The notes beneath the pieces were generated by a model. That model worked only from the letters and a program-made list of their open reading frames with translations. It had not been told where the DNA came from and ran no database searches. Below are positions 16,639 to 25,337 of a stretch of DNA of 64,000 nucleotides, piece by piece (within the stretch, counting starts at the first letter, position 1; each line of letters opens with the position of its first letter). A program made the translations under genes and the position numbers. This DNA comes from JAAFIP01 sp963775085 (GTDB taxonomy: Bacteria; Pseudomonadota; Gammaproteobacteria; Burkholderiales; Burkholderiaceae_C), in NCBI GenBank assembly GCA_963775085.1, contig CAVZHO010000001.1, positions 1-64,000 of the forward strand, read 5' to 3'.

Positions 16639-19047
16639 CTATTTCCGCAAACCCTGTAACTTGGAGAACGCGTCCCCCATCGCCGTGCCCTGGGATGCGC
16701 GTTGCGGGGCATTGAAACCACCCCGCCCTGCCCCTTGCCCGCGAGTGGCTTCAAACCGGTTCTCCCTCGGCCCATCGCTGCGCGCGGGCGCGGCATCGAG
16801 CTTCATCGACAGCGCAATGCGTTTGCGCGCAACGTCGATTTCCATGACTTTCACTTTCACGATCTGGCCGGTTTTGACGACTTCGCGTGCGTCGGTGGTG
16901 AACTTGTGGCTGAGCTGGCTGACGTGGATCAGGCCGTCCTGGTGCACGCCTAAATCGACGAAGGCGCCGAAGGCGGCGACGTTGCTGACGGTGCCTTCCA
17001 GGATCATGCCTTCCTTTAAATCGCGGATGTCCTCGATGCCATCGTTGAAGCGGGCCACCTGGAAGTCGGGGCGCGGGTCGCGGCTGGGTTTTTCCAGCTC
17101 CGCGAGAATGTCTCGGACGGTGATGATGCCGAACTTTTCATTGGCGAACTGCTCGGGTTTGACGGTTTTTAGCACGTCGCTACGGCCCATCACCTCATGG
17201 ATGGGCCTGCTCACCGTGGCCAGCAGCTTCTCAATGACGGGGTAGGTCTCGGGGTGCACGCCCGTGGTATCCAGCGGGTTGTCGCCGCCGCTGATGCGCA
17301 AAAAGCCTGCGCACTGCTCAAAGGTTTTGGCACCCAGGCCGCTGACTTCCAGAAGTTGCTGGCGGTTTTTAAAGGCGCCGTGGGCTTCGCGCCAGCGCAC
17401 GACGGATTTGGCGACCGTGCCGGAGAGGCCCGAGACACGGCCCAGCAAAGGCGCGCTGGCGGTGTTGAGGTCTACGCCTACCGCGTTCACGCAGTCTTCT
17501 ACCACGGCATCCAGGCTGCGGGCTAAATCTGACTGCGACACATCATGCTGGTACTGGCCTACGCCGATAGATTTGGGGTCTATTTTGACCAGCTCGGCCA
17601 GCGGGTCTTGCAGGCGGCGGGCGATGCTGGCTGCGCCGCGCAGGCTCACGTCGACATCGGGCATTTCGTTACTTGCGTATTCGCTGGCACTGTACACGGA
17701 GGCTCCGGCTTCGCTGACGACCACTTTTTGCATGACCACATCGTCTTTGGCAAAGCGTTTCATCAGGTCGGCGGCCAGCTTGTCGGTCTCGCGGCTGGCG
17801 GTGCCGTTGCCAATGGCAATGAGCTGTACGCCGTGCTTTTGTGCGAGCAGGCCCAGGGTGTGCAGGGAGCCCTCCCAGTCTTTGCGCGGCTCGTGCGGGT
17901 AGACGGTGGTCACATCCAGCAGCTTGCCAGTGGCATCGACCACGGCCACCTTCACACCCGTGCGAATGCCGGGGTCCAGACCCATCACCACCTTGGGACC
18001 GGCGGGCGCGGCCAGCAGCAGGTCGCGCAGGTTGTCGCCAAAGACCTTGATGGCGACTTTTTCGGCCGCCTCGCGCAGGCGGGCAAACAGGTCGCGCTCC
18101 AGGCTCATGCTGAGCTTGACCTTCCAGGCCCAGGCCACGCATTTGCGGATCAGCTCGTCGGCGGGCCGGGCCGCATGGCTCCAGCCCAGGTGCAGGGCGA
18201 TGCGGGCTTCGGCCAGGGAGACGTTGACCGTTCGGGCTGAGCTTGTCGAAGCGGTCCTCGCCAGCCCGTCGGCGGGCTCAGGGCGAACGGGGAGCGCTGG
18301 CTCAGGTACCGTCAGTTTGACCTCTAAAATCTCCAGCGTACGGCCCCGGAACACGGCCAGCGCGCGGTGCGAGGGCACGCGGCTGATGGGCTCGTCGTAC
18401 GCAAAATAATCGCGGAACTTGGCGACGTCGGCGTTGTTTTCGTCTTTACCTTCCAGTCGTTTGGAGGCAAACAGCCCCTCGGCCCACAGCCACTCGCGCA
18501 GGCCTTGCACCAGGGGTGCATCTTCGGCCCAGCGCTCGCTCAAAATGTCGCGCACGCCGTCCAGCACGGCGGATACGGTGGTGAAGTCGGTGCCGTCTTC
18601 GTGCTTTTCGGCTTTCACAAAGGCTGCCGCCTCGTCGGCGGGCCCGAGCGATGGATTGGCAAACAGTTTGTCGGCCAGCGGCTCCAGGCCCGCCTCGCGC
18701 GCAATCTGCCCCTTGGTGCGGCGTTTTTGCTTGTAGGGCAGGTACAGGTCTTCCAGCTCCTGCTTGGTGGGCGCGGCCGCGATGGCGGCGCGCAGCTCGG
18801 GGGTCAGTTTGCCTTGCGACTCGATGGCTTCCAGCACCACGCCCCGCCTATCGGCCAGCTCGCGCAGGTAGCCCAGGCGAAAGTCCAGCTCGCGCAGCTG
18901 AATATCGTCCAGCCCGCCGGTGGCTTCTTTGCGGTAGCGCGCGACAAAGGGCACCGTGGCCCCACCGTCCAGCAGGTCTACGGCCGCTTTGACTTGTTCT
19001 ACTTTGACTTTGATTTCTTGCGCGATTTGCGCGATGATTTGCTGCAT
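16639..19047 (-). CDS. tex: Tex family RNA-binding transcription accessory protein
   Basis: I take the ATG at 19047 (MQQIIAQIAQEIKVKVEQVK, 802 residues). An upstream in-frame extension of 55 residues is unlike the family. Domains in order: an N-terminal helical region (TVPFVARYRKEATGGLDD), a YqgF/RNase H-like domain with VMGLDPGIRTGVKVAVVD, a helix-hairpin-helix region (AVGVDLNTASAPLLGRVSGL), and a C-terminal S1 domain (GMILEGTVSNVAAFGAFVDLGV). Tex binds nucleic acid and influences transcription and ribosome rescue. The first half carries an in-frame palindromic repeat insertion (18229-18291) adding about 20 residues (RPEPADGLARTASTSSARTV). The upstream gap is shared with the divergent DUF1223 gene. 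Confidence 0.95.
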   Translation of the reverse strand: MQQIIAQIAQEIKVKVEQVKAAVDLLDGGATVPFVARYRKEATGGLDDIQLRELDFRLGYLRELADRRGVVLEAIESQGKLTPELRAAIAAAPTKQELEDLYLPYKQKRRTKGQIAREAGLEPLADKLFANPSLGPADEAAAFVKAEKHEDGTDFTTVSAVLDGVRDILSERWAEDAPLVQGLREWLWAEGLFASKRLEGKDENNADVAKFRDYFAYDEPISRVPSHRALAVFRGRTLEILEVKLTVPEPALPVRPEPADGLARTASTSSARTVNVSLAEARIALHLGWSHAARPADELIRKCVAWAWKVKLSMSLERDLFARLREAAEKVAIKVFGDNLRDLLLAAPAGPKVVMGLDPGIRTGVKVAVVDATGKLLDVTTVYPHEPRKDWEGSLHTLGLLAQKHGVQLIAIGNGTASRETDKLAADLMKRFAKDDVVMQKVVVSEAGASVYSASEYASNEMPDVDVSLRGAASIARRLQDPLAELVKIDPKSIGVGQYQHDVSQSDLARSLDAVVEDCVNAVGVDLNTASAPLLGRVSGLSGTVAKSVVRWREAHGAFKNRQQLLEVSGLGAKTFEQCAGFLRISGGDNPLDTTGVHPETYPVIEKLLATVSRPIHEVMGRSDVLKTVKPEQFANEKFGIITVRDILAELEKPSRDPRPDFQVARFNDGIEDIRDLKEGMILEGTVSNVAAFGAFVDLGVHQDGLIHVSQLSHKFTTDAREVVKTGQIVKVKVMEIDVARKRIALSMKLDAAPARSDGPRENRFEATRGQGAGRGGFNAPQRASQGTAMGDAFSKLQGLRK
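18229..18291. repeat. Palindromic repeat inserted in-frame in tex
   Basis: The left end GTTCGGGCTGAG and right end CTCAGGGCGAAC form an imperfect inverted repeat around a 40-bp centre containing CTTGTCGAAGC. The TTCGGGCTGAGCTTGTCGAAG motif is a widespread proteobacterial palindromic repeat. Its length keeps the tex frame open and encodes PADGLARTASTSSARTV. Confidence 0.7.
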
Positions 19048-19203
19048 GCTTTTCTCGTGATGGTCATCCCAGCGCGCCAGTGTGCCACAAGCGTGGCGCG
19101 GCACAAAACACGCCTCCCACGCCCTGTGGTAAGCGCCACTGTAAGTTCTGCATCCTGTGCGCGACTCAAGTGCATGTGCCACCCCCAAGCCAGGAGAACC
19201 GCC

Positions 19204-19944
19204 ATGCCACACCGCCCTACATTTGCTATAGTTGTGATAGCTGCTTACGCCCTATTGACAGGGACTAGTGCGGTATTTGCTGCACAAAACCTGTGTTCAG
19301 CGCAATCTGGCGGCACCTTGACTCCCGTCATTGAGCTGTACACCTCCGAGGGCTGCAGCTCCTGCCCGCCCGCCGACCAATGGGTCAGCACACTCAAATC
19401 TGCCAACGCCAAGGGCCAGGTAGTGGCGCAGGCTTTTCACGTCAACTACTGGGACTACATCGGCTGGACTGACCGCTTTGCCGCCCCCGTGCACACCGCA
19501 CGGCAAAAGCAGATCTCCGCCGCCAATAAGCTCGATGGCATCTACACCCCGCAGTTGGTGAGAAATGGCGTCACCACCCGCGCCTTTAGCAGCTCCATCA
19601 CCTCCAGCGAGACCGCCAAGGCACAGATCCAGCTCAGCCAAACTGCCGACAACAGCTTTGAAGCCCAAATCACGCCCGTAGATGCCCAAACCGCCTGGAC
19701 GGCCTATTTCACCGTCACCGAGCACGGCCACAGCAGCCGCGTGACCGCAGGCGAGAACAAAGGCGAAAACCTGGCCCACGACTTTGTCGTGCGCCAATAC
19801 GTCTCGTTAGGCAGCTACAGCGGAGCGCAAAAACTCAAACTCAGCACCCTGCCCGCTACCGCCCAGCACCCCCGGCAGATCAATCTGGTGGTGACCGAAG
19901 CTAAAACCGGCAAACCACTGCAGGCGCTGAGTGCAGGATGCTAA
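19204..19944 (+). CDS. DUF1223 domain secreted protein
   Basis: The ATG at 19204 follows an AGGAG site and gives 246 residues. A signal peptide (AIVVIAAYALLTGTSAVFAAQ, cleavage near residue 27) precedes the DUF1223 domain with the thioredoxin-like YTSEGCSSCPPADQW motif (C-x-x-C). VVAQAFHVNYWDYIGWTDRF and NGVTTRAF follow. DUF1223 proteins are predicted periplasmic thiol-type proteins of unknown role. Notably, the signal-peptide core is encoded by a copy of the dispersed repeat in reverse orientation (19237-19280). A second copy in forward orientation follows the stop codon (19954-19997). Confidence 0.9.
   Translation: MPHRPTFAIVVIAAYALLTGTSAVFAAQNLCSAQSGGTLTPVIELYTSEGCSSCPPADQWVSTLKSANAKGQVVAQAFHVNYWDYIGWTDRFAAPVHTARQKQISAANKLDGIYTPQLVRNGVTTRAFSSSITSSETAKAQIQLSQTADNSFEAQITPVDAQTAWTAYFTVTEHGHSSRVTAGENKGENLAHDFVVRQYVSLGSYSGAQKLKLSTLPATAQHPRQINLVVTEAKTGKPLQALSAGC
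19237..19280 (-). repeat. Dispersed repeat encoding part of a signal peptide
   Basis: ATAGCTGCTTACGCC, then CTATTGACAGGGACTAGTGC, then GGTATTTG. This is the reverse complement of the family consensus and aligns over its whole length with the copy at 19954. It lies inside the DUF1223 coding region, where it encodes IAAYALLTGTSAVF. Confidence 0.75.
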
Positions 19945-19953
19945 TTTACCCAT

Positions 19954-19997
19954 CAAATACGCCTGTAGTCCTTGTCTCCTGGACATAAGCAGCTATT
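19954..19997 (+). repeat. Dispersed repeat, best-preserved copy
   Basis: CAAATACGCCTGTAGTCCTT, then GTCTCCTGGACATAAGCAGC, then TATT. It sits 9 bp after the DUF1223 stop codon and is inverted relative to the copy inside that gene. Confidence 0.8.
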
Positions 19998-20099
19998 ATT
20001 TTTATAGTTAGTACGCTGCGTAAACCACCCCATTGCAAACCGCTACACTCAGCCCACCCCCGCTAGCATCCGCGCAACGGGGCTGCTTAGGAGCCGGGT

Positions 20100-20561
20100 T
20101 TGGAGCTGATTTTTGAAATGTTGGTGCAGACCGTCTGGTGGTTGGTAGAGGTATTTGCCGAGCTGTTGATTCAGATTTTTGGCGAGGCGATGGCCGATCT
20201 GTTTACCTTTAAGGTGGCTGAGCGCCGCACCAGCCGCACCAGCCGCACCAGCCGCATCATGGAGCCGCCCCCTGCGCAGCCTACGTTTTGGCAGGCGCTG
20301 GGCAAATGCATGCTCTACACCCTGATTGGGGCCATCATCGGCTGGCTCAGTACCCTCATCTTCCCGCGCCTTTTCATCCGCCTGCCTGCCATGGAGCTGC
20401 TGCATATTCTCATCAGCCCGGTGCTGGCCGCTTTGGCCATGGTCTGGCTGGGCAAATGGCGCCAGCAGCGCAGCCCGGTTACCGTGGGCTTTGACCGCTT
20501 TATGTACGCCTACTGCTTTGCCCTGTCGATGGCGGTGCTGCGCAATGCGTATGCTTTGTAA
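20100..20561 (+). CDS. Small hypothetical membrane protein
   Basis: I favour the TTG at 20100 because TAGGAG lies 6 bp upstream, giving 153 residues. An ATG at 20118 is the alternative. Hydrophobic segments lie at about 4-28, 70-92 and 104-120, with a short basic linker between the first two. The linker contains a 9-bp tandem repeat (ACCAGCCGC, about 20223-20258) encoding TSRTSRTSR, so its length may vary between strains. I do not recognise the family. The Crp/Fnr gene follows on the same strand after about 100 bp. Confidence 0.6.
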   Translation: MELIFEMLVQTVWWLVEVFAELLIQIFGEAMADLFTFKVAERRTSRTSRTSRIMEPPPAQPTFWQALGKCMLYTLIGAIIGWLSTLIFPRLFIRLPAMELLHILISPVLAALAMVWLGKWRQQRSPVTVGFDRFMYAYCFALSMAVLRNAYAL

Positions 20562-20659
20562 TACTTCTTTTCCAGTAGACACGCAAGTGACAACCCCTAG
20601 GGCCGCGCAGCGTCTCAGGCGTGACAATGGGGCTATTCAAGTCACCCAGAAGACGGCCC

Positions 20660-21379
20660 ATGGACGAACCCATCCTTACCATTGACGAACGCGCAGCGAT
20701 CAACTCCGGTCGCTGGTTTTCTACCCTGACACCCAGCCTGCGGCACGACATTCTGCGATGCACCTACGTCAAGCGCTACAAGGACGGCGACCTGATCTGC
20801 GCGCGTGGCGACACGCCCGACGAGTGGATTGCCTGCGCCAAGGGCGCGGCGCGGGTGAGCAGCACCTCGGTGTCGGGCAAGCTGGTAACCTTTGCCTACC
20901 TGGAGCCGGGCATCTGGTTTGGCGACGTGGCCATGTTTGACGGCGACCGGCGCACGCACGACGTGTATGCCCATGGCGAAACCACCATGGTCTGCGTGGC
21001 GCGTGCCGATTTTCGCAAGATTTTGGCTACCCATGTCGAGCTGTACGAGGCCCTGATGCGCCTGCAAGCGCGGCGCATTCGCCAGCTCTTTGGCTTGGTA
21101 GAAGACCTCAACACCCTGCCCCTGCGCTCGCGCCTGGCCAAGCAGCTCTTGCACCTGGTGCGCAGCTACGGCGTGGCCAGCCTGTCTAACGGCGAAGAAA
21201 TGCGCATTGGCCTGCATCTGGCACAAGAAGAGCTGGCCCAACTGCTGGGTGCCTCGCGCCAGCGCGTGAACCAAGAGCTTAAAGCCATGGAGCGCGAGGA
21301 GATCATCCGCGTGGAACCCGGCGGCTTGGTGGTGCGCAACCGTGCTGCGCTGATGAAAATTGGTGAGTCTGATGAGTGA
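20660..21379 (+). CDS. Crp/Fnr family transcriptional regulator
   Basis: From the ATG at 20660 the protein has 239 residues; GTG 20621 would add 13. An N-terminal cyclic-nucleotide-binding-like domain includes KRYKDGDLICARGDTPDEWIACAKG and LEPGIWFGDVAMFDGDRRTHDVYAHGETTMV. It is followed by the dimerisation helix and a winged helix with LHLAQEELAQLLGASRQRVNQELKAMEREEIIRVEPGGLVV. The Fe-S cysteines of Fnr are absent from the N-terminus, so it is not an oxygen sensor of that type. Its stop codon overlaps the start of the phosphotransferase gene by 8 bp, so it may regulate the phosphotransferase and acyl-CoA dehydrogenase pair downstream. Confidence 0.88.
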   Translation: MDEPILTIDERAAINSGRWFSTLTPSLRHDILRCTYVKRYKDGDLICARGDTPDEWIACAKGAARVSSTSVSGKLVTFAYLEPGIWFGDVAMFDGDRRTHDVYAHGETTMVCVARADFRKILATHVELYEALMRLQARRIRQLFGLVEDLNTLPLRSRLAKQLLHLVRSYGVASLSNGEEMRIGLHLAQEELAQLLGASRQRVNQELKAMEREEIIRVEPGGLVVRNRAALMKIGESDE

Positions 21380-22457
21380 TTTTTCGCATTTTGTGGGCAC
21401 GGGTGCGGTTTCTGACAAGCACGCCTTTGATGTTGCGGCGCTGACCACTTGGCTGGACGAGAATCTCGACGGTTTTAAAGGCCCGCTGACGGTAGAGATT
21501 TTCAAAGGTGGGCAGTCCAACCCTACTTATAAACTCATCACACCTTCCAAGAGCTACGTCATGCGCGCCAAGCCCGGCCCGGTGGCCAAGCTGCTGCCCT
21601 CGGCACATGCGATTGAGCGCGAGTTTGCCGTCATGCACGGGCTGTTCGGCACCGATGTACCGGTGGCGAAAATGTACTGTCTGTGCGAGGACGAGTCCGT
21701 CATTGGCCGCGCCTTCTTCATCATGGAGTTTGTCCAGGGCCGTGTGCTGTGGGACCAGGCCCTGCCCGGCATGAACCCCGCGCAGCGCCGCGAAATTTAT
21801 ACTGAGATGAACCGTGTGCAAGCCGCCCTGCACACCGTCAAATTTGCCGAGCGTGGCCTGGCCAACTTTGGCAAACCCGGTAATTATTTTGAACGCCAGA
21901 TTGGCCGCTGGAGCAAGCAGTACCTGGCCAGCGTGACCCAGCCCATCCCCGAGATGGACGCGCTGATTGGGTGGCTGCCCCAACACATCCCCGCCAGTGC
22001 GCTGGATCCCGGCAAGGTGAGCATCGTGCATGGCGACTACCGGCTGGACAACATGATCTTTCACCCCAGCGAGCCGCGTGTGCTGGCCGTGCTGGACTGG
22101 GAGCTGTCCACCCTGGGCCACCCGCTGGCCGACTTCAGCTACCACTGCATGGCCTGGCACATCCCGCCAGGCAGTTTCCGCGGCATCGGCGGGCTGGACC
22201 ACGCGGGCCTGGGCATCCCGACCGAAGAAGAATACATCCGCATGTACTGCGAACGCACCATGCTGACGACCCCTGACGCACTGAAGACTGACTGGAATTT
22301 CTATTTGGCTTACAACATGTTCCGTATCGCGGCCATTTTGCAAGGCATCGCCAAACGCGTAGAAACTGGCACTGCCGCCAGCGCGCAGGCGGTGTCATCA
22401 GCGGCAGGGGCAAGGCCTCTGGCGCAGATGGCCTGGAAGTTTGCCCAGAAGGCTTGA
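21372..22457 (+). CDS. APH-type phosphotransferase (ACAD10/LvaA-like)
   Basis: The ATG at 21372 gives 361 residues with the choline/aminoglycoside kinase fold. SNPTYKLITPSKSYVMRAKPGPVAKLLPSAH lies at the N-lobe. The Brenner motif is in SIVHGDYRLDNMIFHP, with the metal-binding Asp in VLDWELSTLGHPLADFSY. This subfamily sits beside acyl-CoA dehydrogenases. In mammals it is fused to one in ACAD10/11, and in Pseudomonas putida LvaA works with LvaC on 4-hydroxyvaleryl-CoA. Here the adjacent gene is indeed an acyl-CoA dehydrogenase. I infer phosphorylation of a hydroxyacyl-CoA, not antibiotic resistance. Confidence 0.88.
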   Translation: MSDFSHFVGTGAVSDKHAFDVAALTTWLDENLDGFKGPLTVEIFKGGQSNPTYKLITPSKSYVMRAKPGPVAKLLPSAHAIEREFAVMHGLFGTDVPVAKMYCLCEDESVIGRAFFIMEFVQGRVLWDQALPGMNPAQRREIYTEMNRVQAALHTVKFAERGLANFGKPGNYFERQIGRWSKQYLASVTQPIPEMDALIGWLPQHIPASALDPGKVSIVHGDYRLDNMIFHPSEPRVLAVLDWELSTLGHPLADFSYHCMAWHIPPGSFRGIGGLDHAGLGIPTEEEYIRMYCERTMLTTPDALKTDWNFYLAYNMFRIAAILQGIAKRVETGTAASAQAVSSAAGARPLAQMAWKFAQKA

Positions 22458-22465
22458 CCAAAAAT

Positions 22466-22598
22466 TTATCGCAAAAAGCGCTAAAAAGAAACACGGAAAA
22501 CGCCAAAATAAAACCCGCTAAAACTACAAATTGTTTAAGACATTGAGATATTGAATTTTTTTGCGTTTTTTGCATTCTTTTTGCGCTTTTTGCGTTAC
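22466..22598. repeat. AT-rich inverted-repeat element before the acyl-CoA dehydrogenase
   Basis: The left arm TCGCAAAAAGCGCTAAAAAG matches the reverse complement of the right arm (CTTTTTGCGCTTTTTGCG) over about 20 bases, around an AT-rich centre. A related element with the same arm sequence lies at 54697-54802 between fadB and the thiolase gene. I see no transposase. Confidence 0.55.
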
Positions 22599-22641
22599 CC
22601 GAAACCAAACCAATACATCCTATTACCCACCGGAGAAAAAA

Positions 22642-23932
22642 ATGGATTTTGACTACTCACCCCGCACCAAAGAGCTGCAAGCCAAATTGCTGGCATTTTT
22701 TGATGCGCATATTTACCCCAACGAAAAGGCTTACCACGACGAGATCGAGGCCAACACGGCCGCTGGCAAGCGCTGGACACCGTTGCAGACGATTGAAAAA
22801 CTCAAACCCATCGCCCAGAAGGCCGGGCTGTGGAACCTGTGGCTGCCGCGTGATACGGCCGAGATTGCCGGCTTTGGTGGCGACCCGCTGTTTGGCGGCG
22901 CGGGCCTGACTAACCAAGAGTACGCACCACTTGCAGAAGTAATGGGACGCGTGCCATGGTCTGGCGAAGTGTTTAACTGCTCGGCCCCCGATACCGGCAA
23001 TATGGAGACCATCGCCCGCTACGGCTCCCCTGCCCTGCGCGAGCGCTGGCTCAAGCCCCTGCTGCGCGGCGAGATCCGCTCGGCTTTTGCCATGACCGAG
23101 CCGGACGTGGCCTCGTCCGACGCAACCAACATCGCCACCCGGGTGATCCGCGAAGGCAATGAGTACGTCATTAACGGCCGCAAGTGGTGGATCTCTGGCG
23201 CGGGCGACCCACGCTGCGCGGTGTACATCACCATGGGCAAGAGCGACCCCGATGCGCCGCGCCACAGCCAGCAGAGCATGATCATCATCCCCGCCGACAC
23301 CCCCGGCATCAAGGTGGTGCGCCCACTCACCGTGTTTGGCTACGACGACGCACCGCACGGCCACTGCGAGATGACCTTCACCAATGTGCGTGTACCCGCA
23401 GAGAACATGCTGCTGGGCGAAGGCCGGGGTTTTGAGATTGCCCAAGGCCGCTTAGGCCCCGGGCGCATTCACCACTGCATGCGCCTGGTGGGCCTGGCCG
23501 AGCGTTGCCTGGAACTGATGTGCAAGCGCGCCTCATCGCGCGTCGCCTTTGGCAAAACCGTGGCCGTCGCAAACCGTTACCCAAGAGCGCATTGCCGAGG
23601 CCCGTTGCCGCATCGACATGGCGCGCCTGCTCACCCTCAAAACGGCCTGGCTGATGGACGTGGGTGGCAACAAGCTGGCCAAAAACGATATCGCCATGAT
23701 CAAGGTGGTCGCCCCCAGCATGGCCTGCCAGGTAGCCGACTGGGCCATGCAAGCCCACGGCGGTGGCGGTATGTGCGACGATTTCCCGCTGGCCTATGCC
23801 TACACAGCAGCCCGCACCCTGCGCTTTGCCGACGGCCCCGACGAAGTGCACCGCAACGCCATTGCCAAGCTGGAGCTGGGCAAGTATGCGCTGGAAAAAC
23901 GTGACGTGGAAATGCCGATTACCAGGGGCTAG
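22642..23932 (+). pseudogene. Acyl-CoA dehydrogenase with a single-base frameshift
   Basis: From the ATG at 22642 (GGAG 8 bp upstream) a typical acyl-CoA dehydrogenase reads through TEPDVASSDATNIATRV and up to SSRVAFGKTVA. The frame then shifts at about 23566, where one extra base is present. The rest continues in the next frame: QTVTQERIAEARCRIDMARLL, then AHGGGGMCDDFPLAYAYTAAR, then the end at 23932. Joined, the protein would be about 430 residues and complete. All other family blocks are intact, so the lesion is either very recent or a sequence error. It belongs with the phosphotransferase upstream as an ACAD10/LvaAC-like pair. Confidence 0.8.
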
Positions 23933-25323
23933 ACAAAGCCCATGTTTTTCAGCGTGTAATTGCCAATGTTGGGCACTACCAGCGGCAGTTCGGTGCCGCT
24001 GACGCCAAACCAGCTGGCCAGCGTGGCGGCAAACTGGTCTACCGAGGTAGTTGGCAGCAACCGGCCCTGCCCTACGTCGTCTGGCCCGTTGACGGCAATG
24101 GCTGGGGCTGTGCCATAAAACTCTTTGCCTTTGACCGCGCCGCCCAGTACAAAGTGGTGACTGCCCCAACCGTGGTCAGAGCCGTCACCGTTAGATGCCA
24201 GCGTGCGGCCAAAATCGGAGGCGGTGAATGCCGTCACTGAACTGGCCACGCCCAACTCGACGGTGGCATCGTAGAACGAAGCCAACGCATCACTCACGCT
24301 GGACATTAAATTCGGGTGCTGGGTGGGTAAAAAATCGTGGTGGTCAAAGCCACCTAACGACACCATGAACACCTGGCGCTTGGCGCTGAGCGCGGTGCGC
24401 CCGGCAATCAGTTTGGCCACCATCTGGAGTTGTGCAGCCAGTGGATTGGCATTGCCCAGAGGATTGGTGGCGTTGAACGGGGTAGCCAGCGTAACGGGCG
24501 AGATAGCCGCTGTCACAGCCAGTTCAGCTTCCATGGAGCGTTTGGTGGTTTTGGCATATGCGTTTTCCATCAAATTGCTGCTGGTTTGAGTGATCAACGT
24601 ATTCAGTGCCGCGCCGCAAGCAGCGGAGCCATACACCCCTTTCAAGCCATTGATAGGCACGGCGCCCGATGAGCTGACCTGGTAGGGCACGGCATCCTGC
24701 CCTGCCAGGTACACCGCATTGCCCGTCACCGAGATACAGGTAAACGTGGCGTTGCCGTTGTTTGCCAAGCCCAAATCGCCCAAACGACCGCCCCAGCCCT
24801 TGACGGAGCCCTCGGCTTGCGAGGATTGCCAGACCGACTGCTGGTCGTTATGTGAAAACAGCTTGACCGGTAGCGGCACCGACTTGGCGTTGTACTCGGC
24901 CAGCGTGGTAGGTTGAATCAAGGGGCCTACATTGAGCTGTACTGCCAGCTTGCCTGCATCAAACAGGCCCTTAAGCCGCCCCATTTGCGGAGCCAAAGCC
25001 AGTTGCATGCCACCGGACAATACGGTCGTTGGTGTCAGAGCCGTCAGAGCCAGATCAGCTTGGGGTGTAGCAATGCCCGTGCGGATGGCAGCGTATTTGC
25101 CATAGTTGGTGTTATCAATGGGGACCAGGGTGTTGCCATAGTCATTGCCGCCATACAAAAACACGCAGACAATGGCTTTGTAGTCAGTGGCGGTAAATGC
25201 GGCTGCATCGCCCATGGCGGCCAGATTGAGTGCCCAAGGCGTGGCAATGCCAGCCAAACCCAAGTGACCAGCGCGACGCAAGAAGGCACGGCGTGCCAGC
25301 ATAGAAGTGTTGTTAAGGTACAT
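23929..25323 (-). CDS. DUF1501 domain protein, probably Tat-exported
   Basis: The 464-residue protein starts with RRAFLRRAGHLGLAGIATPW, a twin-arginine-like signal. The DUF1501 landmarks follow: KAIVCVFLYGGNDYGNTLVP, RQVFMVSLGGFDHHDFLP and TASDFGRTLASNGDGSDHGWGSHHFVLGG. The last two carry the conserved Asp/His residues of a metal-dependent, alkaline phosphatase-like fold. Its function is unknown. It lies 14 bp after the DUF1800 gene. The two families are commonly paired and probably act together outside the cytoplasm. It converges on, and overlaps by 4 bp, the acyl-CoA dehydrogenase gene. Confidence 0.9.
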   Translation of the reverse strand: MYLNNTSMLARRAFLRRAGHLGLAGIATPWALNLAAMGDAAAFTATDYKAIVCVFLYGGNDYGNTLVPIDNTNYGKYAAIRTGIATPQADLALTALTPTTVLSGGMQLALAPQMGRLKGLFDAGKLAVQLNVGPLIQPTTLAEYNAKSVPLPVKLFSHNDQQSVWQSSQAEGSVKGWGGRLGDLGLANNGNATFTCISVTGNAVYLAGQDAVPYQVSSSGAVPINGLKGVYGSAACGAALNTLITQTSSNLMENAYAKTTKRSMEAELAVTAAISPVTLATPFNATNPLGNANPLAAQLQMVAKLIAGRTALSAKRQVFMVSLGGFDHHDFLPTQHPNLMSSVSDALASFYDATVELGVASSVTAFTASDFGRTLASNGDGSDHGWGSHHFVLGGAVKGKEFYGTAPAIAVNGPDDVGQGRLLPTTSVDQFAATLASWFGVSGTELPLVVPNIGNYTLKNMGFV

Positions 25324-25337
25324 ACTGTGGTTCTCGC

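Noticed and set aside
18367..19203. Plus-strand frame extending upstream of the DUF1223 gene
   Set aside because: It is antisense to tex. The signal peptide and AGGAG site fix the DUF1223 start at 19204.
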